A stretch of DNA of 64,000 nucleotides from Acanthochromis polyacanthus. Taxonomy: Eukaryota; Chordata; Actinopteri; Pomacentridae. Both the position numbers and the translations under genes were made by a program. Below, piece by piece: positions 35,333 to 48,016 of the stretch. The notes beneath the pieces were generated by a model. It did not search any database. It was not told where the DNA came from and was given only the letters and a program-made list of their open reading frames with translations. The stretch is from NCBI RefSeq assembly GCF_021347895.1, contig NC_067122.1, positions 32,835,215-32,899,214 of the forward strand, read 5' to 3'. The stretch's first letter is position 1; the number at the start of each line of letters is the position of its first letter.

Positions 35333-37190
35333 TTATTCAATTCAATTCAATTCAATTTTATTTATATAGCGTCAATTACAGTCAAATCGTCTCAAGACGC
35401 TTTACAGAACCCATATGCCTGACCCCCAGAGCAGCCCAAAGGCGACAGTGGCAAGGAAAACACCCTTTTAACAGGGAAGAAACCTCGAGCAGAACCCGGC
35501 TCTATATAGGGGGGACCCATCTGCCTGCTGGCCGGGGGGGTTGAGAGGGACAGAGGAGGGCAAGGGGGAGGGATGGGAGAAGAGGGAGGGGTGGGAAAGC
35601 AAGGAAAACACAACACACATTTGGATACATGTATGACAGGATATGTGACACAAACAAAGTATAAGCTAACATTGAAAACTGACTCATAATTTACTCTGAT
35701 GATGTACGGCTCTGACATTAAACATACTCCATATATAGCTAGCAGTAAAATTCAAACAGTATGTAAGTTAGCATAACAGTATAGTGAAGGCAATGCAGAG
35801 TTGACTGGTGGAAAAAGGGGAGTTGGAAGCAGAGGGCTGGAGGAAGGTCAGCAGCAGCATCCCACAGTGGACATGATGGAGACTGGACCAGCTGGTGGAA
35901 CATCAACCGCAGATCTGAAGCATCCAGCTCTGGGACCAGGGACACTCGGAGAAATAGCACAGGGGGAAACAGAGTGAATGTACTGCAATAACGGTATACA
36001 TATTAAATGTAAAGGTAGATAGAGAAGGGCTCAGTGCATCAAGAGAAGTCCCCCAGCAGCCTATAGGCCTATAGCAGCATGACTAGAGGCAGAACGAAGG
36101 GACGTCCAAGAGGGAGTCAGCTGTGCAAATGAAGACACAAGCCGAACCCCTGTGGGTCACCCAGTCAGCCCGAACTATAAGATTTGTCAAAAAGGAACGT
36201 TTTAAGCCTGGTCTTAAAAATAGAGAGGGTGTCTGCCTCCCGAACCCAAACTGGGAGCAGGTTCCACAGGAGAGGAGCTGATAACTGAAGGCTCTGCCTC
36301 CCATTCTACTTTTAGAAATTCTAGGAACAACAAGTAAGCCTGCAGCTTGAGAGCGAAGAGTTCTACTTGGATAATAAGGTACTATCAGATCTTTAAGATA
36401 TGATGGAGATTGGTTATTAAGAGCTTTATATGTCAGAAGAAGGATTTTAAATTCTATTCTGGATTTAACAGGAAGCCAGTGAAGAGAAGCAAATAGGGGA
36501 AATATGATCTCTTTTGCTAACTCCTGTCAGTACTCTCGCAGCAGCGTTTTGGATCAACTGTAGATGTTTAAGAGAGCTATTTGGACAACCCGATAATAAG
36601 GAATTGCAATAGTCAAGCCTGGAAGTAACAAAAGCATGAACAAATTTTTCTGCAGCACTCTGAGACAGAATGTTCCTGATTTTTACAATATTACGCAGGT
36701 GAAAAAAGGAAGTCCTACAGACTTGCTTTTTGTGTGAGTTAAAGGACATGTCCTGGTCAAAAATAACTCCAAGATTCCTCACAGTAGTACTGGAGGCCAA
36801 TGTGATGCCATCCAGAGTAACTATTTGCTTTGAAAGCGAGTTTCTAAGATGTTTGGGGCCAAATACAATGACTTCAGTTTTGTCTGAATTTAGCAGTAGG
36901 AAGTTAAAAGTCATCCAGGTTTTAATGTCCTTAAGGCAATCTTGCAGTCCAGCTAACTGATGAGTTTCATCTGGCTTCATAGATAAATACAATTGTGTGT
37001 CATCTGCATAACAATGGAAGTTAATACAATGCTTCCTCATAATATTGCCTAAAGGAAGCATGTATAATGTGAAAAGTATCGGTCCTAAGACAGAACCCTG
37101 AGGAACTCCATGATTAACTTTAGTAATAAACAAACTTTACTGACATGTAATCTCACAGACAAAAATATGATTTATTTTAAGGCTGTCATG
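35333..37190 (-). pseudogene. L2 LINE, copy 2, with reverse transcriptase
   Basis: Read on the minus strand, the element ends in a (TTGAA)n tail (35334-35358) and its 3' UTR matches copy 1. Its coding part, 36465-37133, is a 222-codon frame with the RT blocks [31 protein letters not shown] (catalytic YADD intact) and [20 protein letters not shown]. Frameshifts near 36505 (before [12 protein letters not shown]) and near 36270 (one base lost relative to copy 1) break the C-terminal region. An in-frame stop upstream near 37138 and 5' truncation near 37190 remove the N-terminus and endonuclease. It cannot encode a full protein. It is inverted relative to copy 1, 14 kb away. Confidence 0.88.
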
Positions 37191-37194
37191 AGAA

Positions 37195-39440
37195 CTGATT
37201 TAAATAGTTGGAGAATGCAAGCCACTGCATTTGTTTTCATATATCAGGTATCACTGAGAGGATTTGAGGCTCAAGTGCAAGATGACAAGACACACATGAC
37301 AATATTTACAACAATTACAGGGACACGAGCCAGAAATATTACGAACAAACACAATGCCAAACAACAAGGACCAGCTGAAGGGGGGGTAGCTTAGTTAGCA
37401 ACTGGGGATGGAGAGAGTCCGAGGGAATGTGGACGGAGCGCGGCATGTGGTGTGGCAAGCGCAGCTGGAGTAGTGTCATTATCAAGTGCAGGCCTGATAT
37501 GGTTTCAGCAGAACCAAGATGCATGGCGTGCACATGATGATCCAGAGGACTGGCAGGGATAGACAGTCAGACAGAACATGCAAACTACGTACAGGAAGCA
37601 CAAACCGACCACTTTGCTAACCACTGCCCCAGCGTGGAACTTTTTTCTTTTTTTATTTACAAAAACTGTTTTTTGTTTTTTACTTTAAACTCAATTCCTA
37701 TTTATTTATTTTCCAATAAGACAGTTATTAGAAGTGACTTTGAAATCAATAATTTCATTGAGTTATGTTGTTGCTGTGCTCAACAATTCCAGTAATAGTA
37801 GTACCAAATACCACATTGTCATGACAGCCCTAATTCAGATTAATGCCAGCAAGAAGTGATGAATATTAGTAAATGATTCTTATCAGCACCATAATTCACA
37901 GCGGTGTAGTAGACTGTACTGAAGGCCTTAGATTTTCTCAAGTCAGTCTCTTTCCAATCATCTACATCATCTACATACAACAGGTGCTGCTCTCTGTCTA
38001 TCTGCTGTCTCTCATTGGAATTAAGTTGGGCACTGTCAAGCCACAATTGCACACCGGCAGAGGTGCTGATTAATCTTTGCTGAATAACTGCTTTTGTGTA
38101 CATCAAACTTGTTGTTTTGATGAAATATTCAAGAGGTGAGGGAAATTGCTGTGTACTCCATCTAGATTGACTACCTCTGGCTAAAGTGCACCTGGATCTC
38201 TGTACTTTTAATTGCAGTACAGATAGATGTGGATATGATGAGCAATATGGTGCTCCAGAGATCACTTGTTAGATTTTATAGTTGTGCTCACAGCAACAAA
38301 TGGGTGTTATTTCAAATGTTGTTCTATTATCAGCGTTAACATGAAAAAAGGGTCCAATATTTATAATTAAACACAAACACACACACACACACACACAGTG
38401 TGGTAAAGGCCAGTATTCCTGAAAAACTTGTCTGTATACTATGTTCCACTTTTATCACACAACAAAAGCTGTAATTTGCATTTCACAGTGTCTGTTGTCG
38501 CAAAGGCTGCTCCCATAGACAACAAACTGTTTAAGTCCTGTTATTCAGTAGGTCTTGGAACCACATTGAAATAAATCTCATCATTAACAGCTCGTGCAGA
38601 GAGGCAGGTTCTTCGTTTGTTGGCTCTCACAGATTTGTTCTGTTTGTTTTGGTTCTTGTTTTTTTTCCAAGTAGTCTCAGATATACCCTCAAAAGGAAAG
38701 AGAACAAAAGGATTTTAAAAAGATAAACTAACGGAGTGCTCCTTAATTGAAAATGAGAGAAAGTATGATTGTAACAAGTTAATTAACACATGTTGCATAT
38801 GGATGGTATTTAATGTGTGTTCATGTCAGAAAATCAACAATAACAAAGGTCAACAAAGTTCCCCTTTCAATGTGACCTTTATGAATCTAAAAAATATTGC
38901 TCCTTTTGACTTTTACATACCAAAGTGCCCTTTAAAAAAGTGTTTTTCCAATATTTTGTTGTTTATCATTTGTCTAGGGATGGAAAACCTTTGACACCTA
39001 TTTGGACGAATGCACCAAGCAGAAAACATGAGTGACAGATTGACTGCTTTCACCCTTGCCTCCCCTACCCCAGGCCCTGACACAGACCCTTTCACACCAT
39101 TGCCATATGTATGAATGGTGTTCTCACACCTTTCTCTGAAGATTTCCTTTGCCCTTGACCGAGGAAATGGCCCCAGAACTAGAGTTAGTCCCCAGGCACA
39201 TCATGCTGGCTACCCATTTACCAGCTATAGCTAGGATGGGTCAAATGAGGAGGATGAGTTTCCTCACAGGGACAAACTGAACTTTCTCAGACTCTGCCCC
39301 AGCTTTCTCTGACTCTAATTCCTGATTTGTGGTAGACCTTATGTGCTGCCACTAGCAAAGGTATCATACATAATATAGAGACGTTGTTGACTAATGTGTT
39401 TATATGCCTTGAAATTCAGAGATGCTTTTGTTATTCCTTG
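37195..39440. other. Unassigned sequence with a (CA)n run
   Basis: There is no recognised gene. A short CA dinucleotide run lies at about 38372-38397. The 141-codon minus-strand frame at 37840-38265 has no domain I know. Confidence 0.35.
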
Positions 39441-39454
39441 ATTACGTCATTATG

Positions 39455-39649
39455 ATTAATTTTTATTTTGCTTTCTGTCATTAAATGTGGTCTGTTAAAC
39501 ATTAGATGTCTCTCGTCTAAATATCTGTTAGTAAATGATTTGATAACTGATTACCAGATTGATTTGTTCTGCTTGATTGAAACCTGGTTGCAGCGGGAAG
39601 AATATGTTAATTCAAATGAATCAACTCCTTCTAGTCATACTAACTATCA
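39455..39649 (+). pseudogene. L2 LINE endonuclease start (5' piece of split L2)
   Basis: The frame reads [20 protein letters not shown], then [16 protein letters not shown], the beginning of an APE-type endonuclease domain of L2 ORF2 (the LNIR and ETWL motifs carry catalytic Asn and Glu). The L2 stops at 39649, where a TA-target transposon is inserted, and resumes at 42446. Confidence 0.8.
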
Positions 39650-39951
39650 TACACTACTGACAATAAGTTAGGGATATTGTGAGGTCCTCAGTAGATTTCA
39701 TGCATAAGGTGTTTGTTTCACTTCAGTGATTTTGGGGATAAGGAGGAAATTGTATTAGGGTGCTAGACACACCTCATTTTGTGTTTTCCACATCATGGTC
39801 TCACTGTGTACAGGGCGCCTTACATATTGGGGCAAATACCAACAAATACAAAAAGACAACCCGAATCAGTGTGGCATCAATTTTAACATTCTGGGGGTAT
39901 AAAAAGCTGCTATTGTCAGTAAGTCATTCCCAGTTCATCATTCAAGCAGCC

Positions 39952-40964
39952 ATGAACACACAACGTCACTTAACAGACGAGCAGCACCACCTGGCCATAG
40001 CACGCCTTCAGGTCGGTAGCTGGCAGTTAGATGTTGCTGTAAACTTGGTGTGTCTCAAAGTGTCATCAGCAGACTTGCAGCAAGACTCAGAACTACTGGC
40101 AGTGTTGATGACAGACCCAGGAGTGGAGCCCCACCAGTGATGGACCACAATGATGAGCAGTACCTAAGGACCTATGCACTCAGACACTGTTATGTAACTA
40201 CCACACAGCTGCAGGCCTGTTTACCAGAAGTGAGGGGTACTAGGATTTCCAGACAAACCATTTGGAACCAACTGCACCGCTTTGGCTTGAATGCCAGACG
40301 ACCGTTGCAGGCGACTCCACTGACACCAAGACACCACCGTGACCATTTGCAGTGGACACAAGACCATGTGACCTGGACAATGCAGCAATGGTCTACCGTC
40401 CTGTTCACTGATGAGTGTCGGGTCACATTGTACAGAAATGATGATCATCAGCATTGCTGGAGAAGGCAAGGTGATCGATACGCCGAGGTCAACATGGTCC
40501 CCAGGGTTGGCTTTGGTGGAGGAGGTGCAGCATCACAGTCAGCACAAAACAGATTTGGTGATTGTAGATGGCTCAGTCACTCCATGTTCTTACCTCAGAG
40601 ACATCACAGAACCCATCATCATCATCCCCCAATTCCACCAGAACATCCCCAACTTTCTGTTCAAGGATGATAATGCTCCACCACATGGTGCCAGAATTGT
40701 CACAGCTGGACTTCAGGAAGTCAGAGTGCCTCATATGGTATGACCAGCAATGTCTCCTGACCTGAACCCCATAGAGCAGGTCTGGGACCAGCTGAAGCAG
40801 CGACTGGATGCTCTTACAACACCCCCATGTGACCTGGCAGAACTGCTGTAGCACTGGTGGAGGAGTGGAACGCATTGCCTCAGAACAACATCATGAGGCT
40901 AGTTAGGAGCATGAGACATCGCTGTCAAGCTGTCATTGCTGCAAATGGTGGAAACACCCACTAA
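39952..40964 (+). pseudogene. Tc1/mariner transposase of element A, frameshifted
   Basis: The protein starts MNTQRHLTDEQHHLAIARLQ with a helix-turn-helix ([20 protein letters not shown]), then a GAPP linker. DDE blocks follow: [12 protein letters not shown] (first Asp), [14 protein letters not shown] (second Asp) and SPDLNPIEQVWDQL (Glu), with 34 residues between the second Asp and the Glu, i.e. DD34E. Frameshifts occur near 40047, near 40535 and near 40845, and a TGA replaces an expected Trp codon at 40741. The carboxy end ...AVIAANGGNTH reaches TAA at 40962. The catalytic residues survive but the gene cannot be translated. Confidence 0.87.
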
Positions 40965-41135
40965 TGACTGTCAATTTTGGTTATTTGGGGCTATCTTTGT
41001 TATTGTCTAAATTGTTGGGGTAATAAATAATGCACTAATGAAAATGGTGCTTCTTCTCATTCATTAATCATAATATCAAAGGGAACTATACTTATTTCAT
41101 TAAAATTAAGACCAAACAGGAAAAGCACTCATGTA

Positions 41136-42409
41136 CAGTGCCTTGTGAAAGTATTCGGCCCCCTTGAACTTTTCAGCCTTTCGTCACATTTCAGGCTTCA
41201 AACATAAAGATATAAAATTTTAATTTTTTGTCAAGAATCAACAACAAGTGGGACACAATTGTGAAGTGGAACAAAATTTATTGGATATTTTATACTTTTT
41301 TAACAAATAAAAACCTGAAAAATGGGGTGTGCAATATTATTCAGCCCCCTTGCATTAATACTTTGTCGCGCCACCTTTTGCTGCAATTACAGCTGCAAGT
41401 CGCTTGGGGTATGTCTCTATCAGTTTTGCACATCGAGAGACTGAAATTCTTGCCCATTATTCCTTGCAAAACAGCTCGAGCTCAGTGAGGTTGGATGGAG
41501 AGCGTTTGTGAACAGCAGTCTTCTGCCCACGCATTGTGGCCAAAAAGTTCGATTTTGGTTTCATCTGACCAGAGCACCTTCTTCCACATGTTTGGTGTGT
41601 CTCCCAGGTGGCTTGTGGCAAACTTCAAACGAGACCTTTTATGGATATCTTTGAGAAATGGCTTTCTTCTTGCCACTCTTCCATAAAGGCCAGATTTGTG
41701 CAGTGTACCACTGATTGTTGTCCTATGGACAGACTCTCCCACCTCAGCTGTAGATCTCTGCAGTTCATCCAGAGTGATCATGGGCCTCTTGGCTGCATCT
41801 CTGATCAGTCTTCTCCTTGTTGGAGGTGAAAGTTTAGAGGGACGGCCGGGTCTTGGTAGATTTGCAGTGGTCTGATACTCCTTCCATTTCAATATGATTG
41901 CTTGCACAGTGCTCCTTGAGATGTTTAAAGCTTGGGAAATCTTTTTTTAATCCTAATCCGGCTTTAAACTTCTCCACAACAGTATCTGGGACCTGCCTGG
42001 TGTGTTCCATGGTCTTCATGATGCTCTCTGCACTTTAAACAGAACCCTAAGACTATCACAGAGCAGGTGCATTTATACGGAGACTTGATTACACACAGGT
42101 GGATTCTATTTATCATCATCAGTCATTTCGGACAACATTGGATCATTCAGAGATCCTCACTGAACTTCTGGAGTGAGTTTGCTGCACTGAAAGTAAAGGG
42201 GCCGAATAATATTGCACACCCCACTTTTCAGTTTTTATTTGTTAAAAAAGTATAAAATATCCAATAAATTTCATTCCACTTCACGATTGTGTCCCAATTG
42301 TTGTTGATTCTTCACAAAAAATTAAAATTTTATATCTTTATGTTTGAAGCCTGAAATGTGGTGAAAGGTTGAAAAGTTCAAGGGGGCCGAATACTTTCAC
42401 AAGGCACTG
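41136..42409 (-). mobile_element. Tc1-like element B, internally deleted
   Basis: Inverted repeats of about 210 bp begin CAGTGCCTTGTGAAAGTATT at both ends, with TA duplications at 41134-41135 and 42410-42411. By eye the arms differ at about ten positions (roughly 5 per cent). The minus-strand transposase lacks its catalytic middle. The element is inserted inside element A. Confidence 0.92.
41482..42019 (-). pseudogene. Tc1 transposase of element B, deleted and frameshifted
   Basis: The N-terminal part starts MKTMEHTRQVPDTVVEKFKA (42019) and breaks at a T/A homopolymer near 41941-41949. The frame then continues with GRPSKLSPPTRRRLIRDAAK (second helix-turn-helix) and VLWSDETKIELFG (first catalytic Asp). 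At that point the sequence jumps directly to C-terminal remnants. The second Asp, the Glu and about 150 residues are missing, so it could only move if supplied with transposase in trans. Confidence 0.87.
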
Positions 42410-42445
42410 TAAATAACAATATACCAACTTATTGGGAGTAGTGTA

Positions 42446-43858
42446 ATTCTCGAAACACAGGCTGAGGAGGAGGAGTGGCAGCAATCTACCACTCGGACTT
42501 GAACGAACCAGAGACCTAAACCTGCTTACAGTTCATTTGAAAATCTCACTCAGTCTCTCTTATCCAGATTTGAAAACTTAGAAACCAGTTTTATTTGTTG
42601 TTGTGTATCATCCTTCTACTCCTTTCTGTGAGTTTTTATCTCAGTTCTCAAACTTTTAATCTGATTTAGTGCTTTGTTTAGATAAAGTCATTATTCTGGC
42701 TGACTTAACATTCATGTTGACGTTGACCGTCACAGCCTTATGACTGCATTTAGTTTAGTACTGGACTCAAACGGCCTTTCTCAATGTGTAAATAAACCAA
42801 CTTACGGTTTTGACCACACCCTTGACCTTGTCCTGACTTATGTCTAGAAACTGAATAGTTAACAGAATTTCCCCAGAACCCTCTTCTTTCTGACCATTTT
42901 TTGTAACATTTCAATTTACAATAGTGGATTGTACACCAGTTGAGAATAAACATCACTACAGTAGATGTCTGCCTGGCAATGCTGTAACCAAATTTAAGGA
43001 ATTGATATCATCACCATTAGCACCATTTACTGATAAAATGGAGGGCAGTTATTATTTTACCCCCACAGAAGTGTATTATTTTGTTAACAATGCTTCAGCC
43101 CCATTGTGTATAACACTCAATAACATTGCATCTCTGAAAAAGAAAAGCTATGTCTCAGAGAGGACCTGCTCTTTGGTTTAATTCCCAGCTGCAGACTTTA
43201 AAGCAGGTCTTTCAAAAACTGGAAAGGAAGTGGTATTCCACTGATGTGGAGGAAGTTTACATAGTTTGGGAAAATAGTCTAGTAATTTAGAAAAAAAAAG
43301 CTCTTCGTAATGCCAGGATAGCATATTATTCCTCATTAATAGAGGAGAACAAGGACAACTCTAGATTTCTCTTCAGCTCTGTAGCCAGGCTGACAAAGAG
43401 TCAAAGCTCTGTTGAACCTTGGATTCCTTTAGCTCTGAGCAGTAATGACTTCATGAGCTTTTTCACAGATAAAATTGTTAGGATCACAGAAAAATCAATC
43501 TCACCCTTTCAACAACTATGACAGATGTATCATTGTACATCTGTAACAGTGCAGTTGCTTTAGAATTGGCTGTAAGAGCAGATGGATATTTTAGAATTCT
43601 TCACTCATATTCATCTCTCTGAGCTAATTTCAACAATTTCTTCATCTAAACCACTGGCAAGCCTTTTAGATCCTATCCCAACTAGACTGTTCAAGAGGGT
43701 TTTTACCATTAATTAATTCTTCAGTGTTAGATTTGATTAATCTCTCTCTGGTAACAGGCTGTGTACCACAGGCTTTTAAGGTTGCTGTCATCAATCCTTT
43801 ATTTAAAATGCCTGTTTATGTTTTAGCTAACTATAGACCGATATCCAACCTCTACACT
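42446..43858 (+). pseudogene. L2 LINE ORF2, 3' piece of the split L2
   Basis: It continues the L2 after element A. Recognisable phrases in mixed frames are FDHTLDLVLTY (end of endonuclease), HHYSRCLPGNAVTKFKELIS (42950-43010), FLFSSVARLTKSQSSVEPWI-like sequence near 43370, and LDLINLSLVTGCVPQAFKVA then LANYRPISNL (reverse transcriptase start, 43724-43850). There are many stops and frameshifts. It ends at about 43858, where probable LTR sequence begins. Confidence 0.82.
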
Positions 43859-43881
43859 CATGTTAAGTGTATTGGATCAGG

Positions 43882-45387
43882 TGTAGTTTTCAATTGCTCC
43901 CCGGTCATTGAATGCAGCTGGGTTGGGAGCAATCATCCTATTGCACCTTGATTACTGGGCGGCGTCGCCAAGTTATATCTGGAAGAGGGTGGCGAGTTTT
44001 GATATGCATCTTCACCTCTTCCTGGAGCACGAGTGCCACATCAGCAGCATGGTGTAGCGCGGATGTGTTAGATCCACATGGCTGAATTGAGATGCTGGCT
44101 GGCGAGCTGCTTCCGTTCACTCTTGCAGGTATGTTCCGACGTGGTCACTGCGTCTCCAAGCGACATTCGTGCTGTGTCTGATCTGCTCTCTGCTTTAAGC
44201 CAAGTCGGCTGCTACCTTGGCCGACGGTTGGAAGTTGGATGTGCGTGGCCTTGGAGCCGTGCGTAATCAACGCGCTGCGTTGGATTCATGAGGTAAGCTT
44301 GCTTGCTTCTGTCTGGCGCTTTGTGTTTCTGTGGGTTGGAAATGAAATATGACTCTGGTTTGTGATTGCTGTTGGCAGTTATTAGGCTGCGTTCTGTTGC
44401 GGCATCCTGACCTACTGAATGGGAAGCTGTGCCTTCACTGACAGGTGGCTCCACCTCTAAAGCGGGCCGCTGCGCTACTGCTGTTCTGTCTATGGGTTCA
44501 TCTCGACAAGCTCTCTGCTCACCTGCAATTGTTTTTATTGATACTGTTTGTAAAACCCAATCCTTTTGTGCGTGCCTGCTGCCTGGCACATTTGGAGGCT
44601 GCACTAGGCAGACTGTTCCCTTTTAGCCAAAGTCATGTTTAGTTAATTATTATTATTTTGTCTTAATATTATTAGGTTTTATTGTTTACAGATCTTTGGA
44701 TCATTTATTGTTCACTTATCATTTATTTCTTGTAATCTTGAGTTTAGTTATTCAATTATCTCTTTTGATTTTGTTTCTCCCTTATTGGATTGACAGGGTG
44801 AGTGACACAACTGGCCCTAGTGACGACCTCCTGGGTCCAGCATAGTGTGGTGTCAGGGTAGTTTTAGATGTCTTTATGTATTATTGGCTTCTCTGCTGTG
44901 ACTAACTGTTTGCATCTTCTTTGGACAGGAGCTGTTGGGCCAGTGTCGCGAGGGGCTGACTGATCCCCGGTGGTGGTGGTCCTTTCACTTCCTGTACAGT
45001 AGTGCACTTGGTGTGTGTCATTGGTTTGTTTTGGGTTTTTTTTCCACGTGTGGTGTGTAGTATCAGGATCCTTCCCCTTCCCCATCAGTTAGTCCTCTCT
45101 GCCTGGTAAGCCCTCAGCTCTGTACCTAGTGTCTGTACCTAGAGTAGCAAACTTAACCTCGGAGGATCATGGGATATTGTGCCACTTACTATTCAATCAC
45201 TTATTGCCATCGCCACTAAAGGATTTTAATTGAGGTTGTGATCCGTTTTTTAGGATTAATAAATTCTATTTTTGTGTACATGGAATCACCTCTGTCTCTG
45301 GTGTTGCTCGTACCTGTGTGACCTTTCCTGTCTGTATTGGAGCGGTGGTTCCCTCTGACCGGATTTCCTGGGGGTGAAATTCCCCCA
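43882..45387 (+). mobile_element. Probable Gypsy-type LTR
   Basis: The inference comes from layout. Non-coding sequence starting near TGTAGTTTTCAATTGC (43882) runs to an AATAAATTCTATTTTTGTG region at 45257 and ends near CCCCCA (45387). It is followed by GGTGGCGTTGTCGGACC, which looks like a primer-binding-site region, and by a gag-like start. The boundaries are approximate, no 3' partner LTR exists in the window, and no target duplication was found. The element truncates the L2 at 43858. Confidence 0.5.
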
Positions 45388-45653
45388 GGTGGCGTTGTCG
45401 GACCTTTGGTAGCTAACCAAAACACATTTAACCCTCATAGCATTGCCACATTCTTGGCATTGTCGGCAGGATGACACTGAAGGCAGACGTGTATTCAATT
45501 TATTTATTTTTTTTTTGTATTAATTGTCTGTTATGTGTAAATGGTTTTAGGGACAGAACAGCAGTAGTTGATGTATAGATCTGATCAACCTTCAGCATCA
45601 AGTTTATAAATTGGGTTTCTGGTGAGTTTTGGTATAGCTCCTCCTCTGGTACC

Positions 45654-45917
45654 ATGGAGGAGGAAAGGCAACAGCTCAGAGACCGTGTCATGCAGCTGAA
45701 GGCTGATAATGAGCAGCTTCATCAGGAGAGGGAGGCCTTGCAGGCTGGCCTCAGTGCTGCCACCCCAGCCCCTTTTGCTCTGGTGAGTAATGTGTGTAAT
45801 GGTGAAACTGGTGTTCATGTAGTTGAACGGGCTCTTCCTTGTGCCCATGTTACTTTTGCTCTTGGTCTGGCCACTAATGTGGTCAGGCACCCTTCTTCTC
45901 CCCGTCGGCCGGAAAAC
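45654..45917 (+). pseudogene. Truncated gag-like ORF of a Gypsy element
   Basis: An 88-codon frame starts MEEERQQLRDRVMQLKADNE, a charged coiled-coil start seen in gag proteins of fish Gypsy elements. A proline/alanine-rich stretch follows, and a stop comes before any capsid or zinc-knuckle motif. It lies 266 bp after the probable LTR, as expected for gag. No protease, RT or integrase follows, so the element is truncated. The call rests on resemblance to the N-terminal coiled coil and on position. Confidence 0.5.
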
Positions 45918-45919
45918 TG

Positions 45920-46585
45920 AAGTCCACTGAGTTGATAGAAAGATGTGTAAAGTTCAGAGGTGATATTTGCTTGAAGCATACTGAGGCCCCCAGGCTTCCC
46001 ATACCAAGCAGCAGAAAATCTCTGAAAAATTGAAAAACAGAGCAACAACACTGTTAATGGATTATGTGTTTCAGAAACACAAATAATTCATTAACTCACT
46101 GCTGACAGGAATATACCAAACGGTGCGATGAAGGACTACGGCAATGTCAGGGTGGGAGAAAACTTGTTTGAGTTTATTTAATAAATTTTTTTTGCACATG
46201 ATTGTGATGTGTACTGTATGCTTTAATTATATTTACTCTGAACCCTCCAGCAAACATGACCACTTTCAAATATATGTAGAACATTTCTTCTTCCAAACAA
46301 TTTTATTTCTGAACTACTTGGCACTGACCTTTCAAAGAATTTCAGTTTTTGGGATTTTGAAATTGCTCTCTTAAATTTACTTCACTCCTCTCATTTTTAA
46401 TAACTCAGCAAATGTTTTTCATTCATTCATTTGTAAAAGGTTGTGAACAAAATAAGATACGATACGACTTAATCAAACCGGAAATTCTTTTGCCAGATAA
46501 TTCTGAGAAAAAGACAATTTTGAAACACAAGAAAAGCAGTGCGTAGTAGAAAAATAGAAAAGAAAACAATTCATATTGGTTTATT
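45920..46585. other. Unassigned sequence
   Basis: Nothing recognisable was found. Confidence 0.35.
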
Positions 46586-46589
46586 TTGA

Positions 46590-46965
46590 ACTTGGATCAA
46601 AATAAAAAACAATACATACATATATGTATAATGTATACATATACAACAAAATAAAATAGTAGCTATGACAGCATTTTTTTTGTACTACCAATAATCAATT
46701 TCATAACCAGATTTTGTTTGAAAAAGGGTGTAGGAAGAAGTAAAAGAACTTATCTAGTCCCACCCCTTATTCCTTATCAAAATGCATCACTAAATTCACC
46801 CTGAAACACTGTTCAGGTCATGGCCAGTCATTAGTTAACAACAAAACAAAAACAGCAGCGAAATCAAAAGAATAACAGCATAAAATACAACAAAAATACA
46901 AAATAAACAACATCACAGGATACACAACACGCCTGATGTTACTGATTTTACCCTTGTTTTCTATC
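46590..46965 (-). repeat. A-rich dispersed repeat, possible LINE 3' end
   Basis: AATACATACATATATG, AAAAAGGGTGTAGGAAGAAG, TCCCACCCCTTATTCC and AAAATACAACAAAAATACAA resemble a common fish interspersed repeat read from its A-rich end. There is only one copy here, and the family is uncertain. Confidence 0.4.
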
Positions 46966-46969
46966 CTCT

Positions 46970-48010
46970 TTCCATTCTGTATCTGTTTAATATTTCCGTT
47001 TTAAAGATGTGTTTCAGCCTACCTATTGTTTTACACAATTTCAGTTCATCACTGCAGCTGTTCCATAGGTAAGGTTCCATAGGCAATACATAGGTAAGCT
47101 AAAATAAGGCTAGAATTATGAGGGAAAAGAGCAATAATACGGACAGATTGACATTGTCCTACAGCGAACCAAATAGCTTGCTACTACAAATAACAAATCA
47201 TGCAGAGCCCCACCCCCAACTCCCCACCACCACAAAAAAAAAAGACAAAAAAGACAAATACACACAAAGAGCAACTATCACTGGCTGCAGGGTGTTTTGG
47301 TAGGACTGCAGTTTTTATTGGTTAGAAGTACTTAGCTGAAATTTCTCCACTGGTGCTGCCATTGCCAACAATAAAAATGTTGATACTGCTGCTGCTAAAG
47401 AAAAACAGATTTCACACACATGCAGTGACTGTAAATGCATTTTGCAATGTTGCGTCAATCTCTGACCCTGGATGTTTTGTGTTCACTTGTCTTGATGTGG
47501 CTGTGAGGCTGCCCGTTAATGGCGCTATGTCGGGACAGATGCTGGGTGAGCAATGATTTCTTTACTGGGTTTTAAACAGATTCATTAAGTGGATGAGTCT
47601 ACCTGTTGCGTGAGCCATGCAGTTCCTGCAGAGGGGAAGCTAAAAAATGAAATTAAGCTGTTGGGTTTCAGATGGCATATTAGCATAACCATAGGGCTCA
47701 GCTAAGTGGTGCTGGCATTAATTTGGTGGGCCTGCTTTGCATAAATGTGAATTCGGAATAAGACTCTACCACAAATGTCAGCAGGGATCTGGATGAGTGA
47801 GGTGGTGTTAAGAGTGCTGGGAGAGAAGGGACTGGTGGATTGGGAGAGCGGATCAAGGCGGTTTTCATGGAAGGTTGAGTTAATACCACAGGTCAGCAGC
47901 ACAGGCGAGGGATTTTATCTGCTGAACAAGTAGTTAGTGAAAAAGCCACTTCTCATGTCCGCATGCCTGTCAGTGCCAAGACGGCAGGGCTGCCTGGATG
48001 CACATCAGTA
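46970..48010. other. Unassigned sequence
   Basis: There is no gene or repeat I can support. Confidence 0.35.
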
Positions 48011-48016
48011 TACATA

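Larger units (their letters stand above)
39652..42443 (+). mobile_element. Tc1/mariner-like element A, split by element B
   Basis: The left end CACTACTGACAATAAGTTAG (39652) is matched by the complement of the right end (ACTTATTGGGAGTAGTG, ending 42443). TA sits outside both ends (39650-39651 and 42444-42445). Removing the unit joins two L2 halves in the correct order, so the boundaries are well supported. A second Tc1-like element sits inside at 41136-42409, close to the right end. Its own transposase is the frameshifted frame at 39952-40964. Confidence 0.88.
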
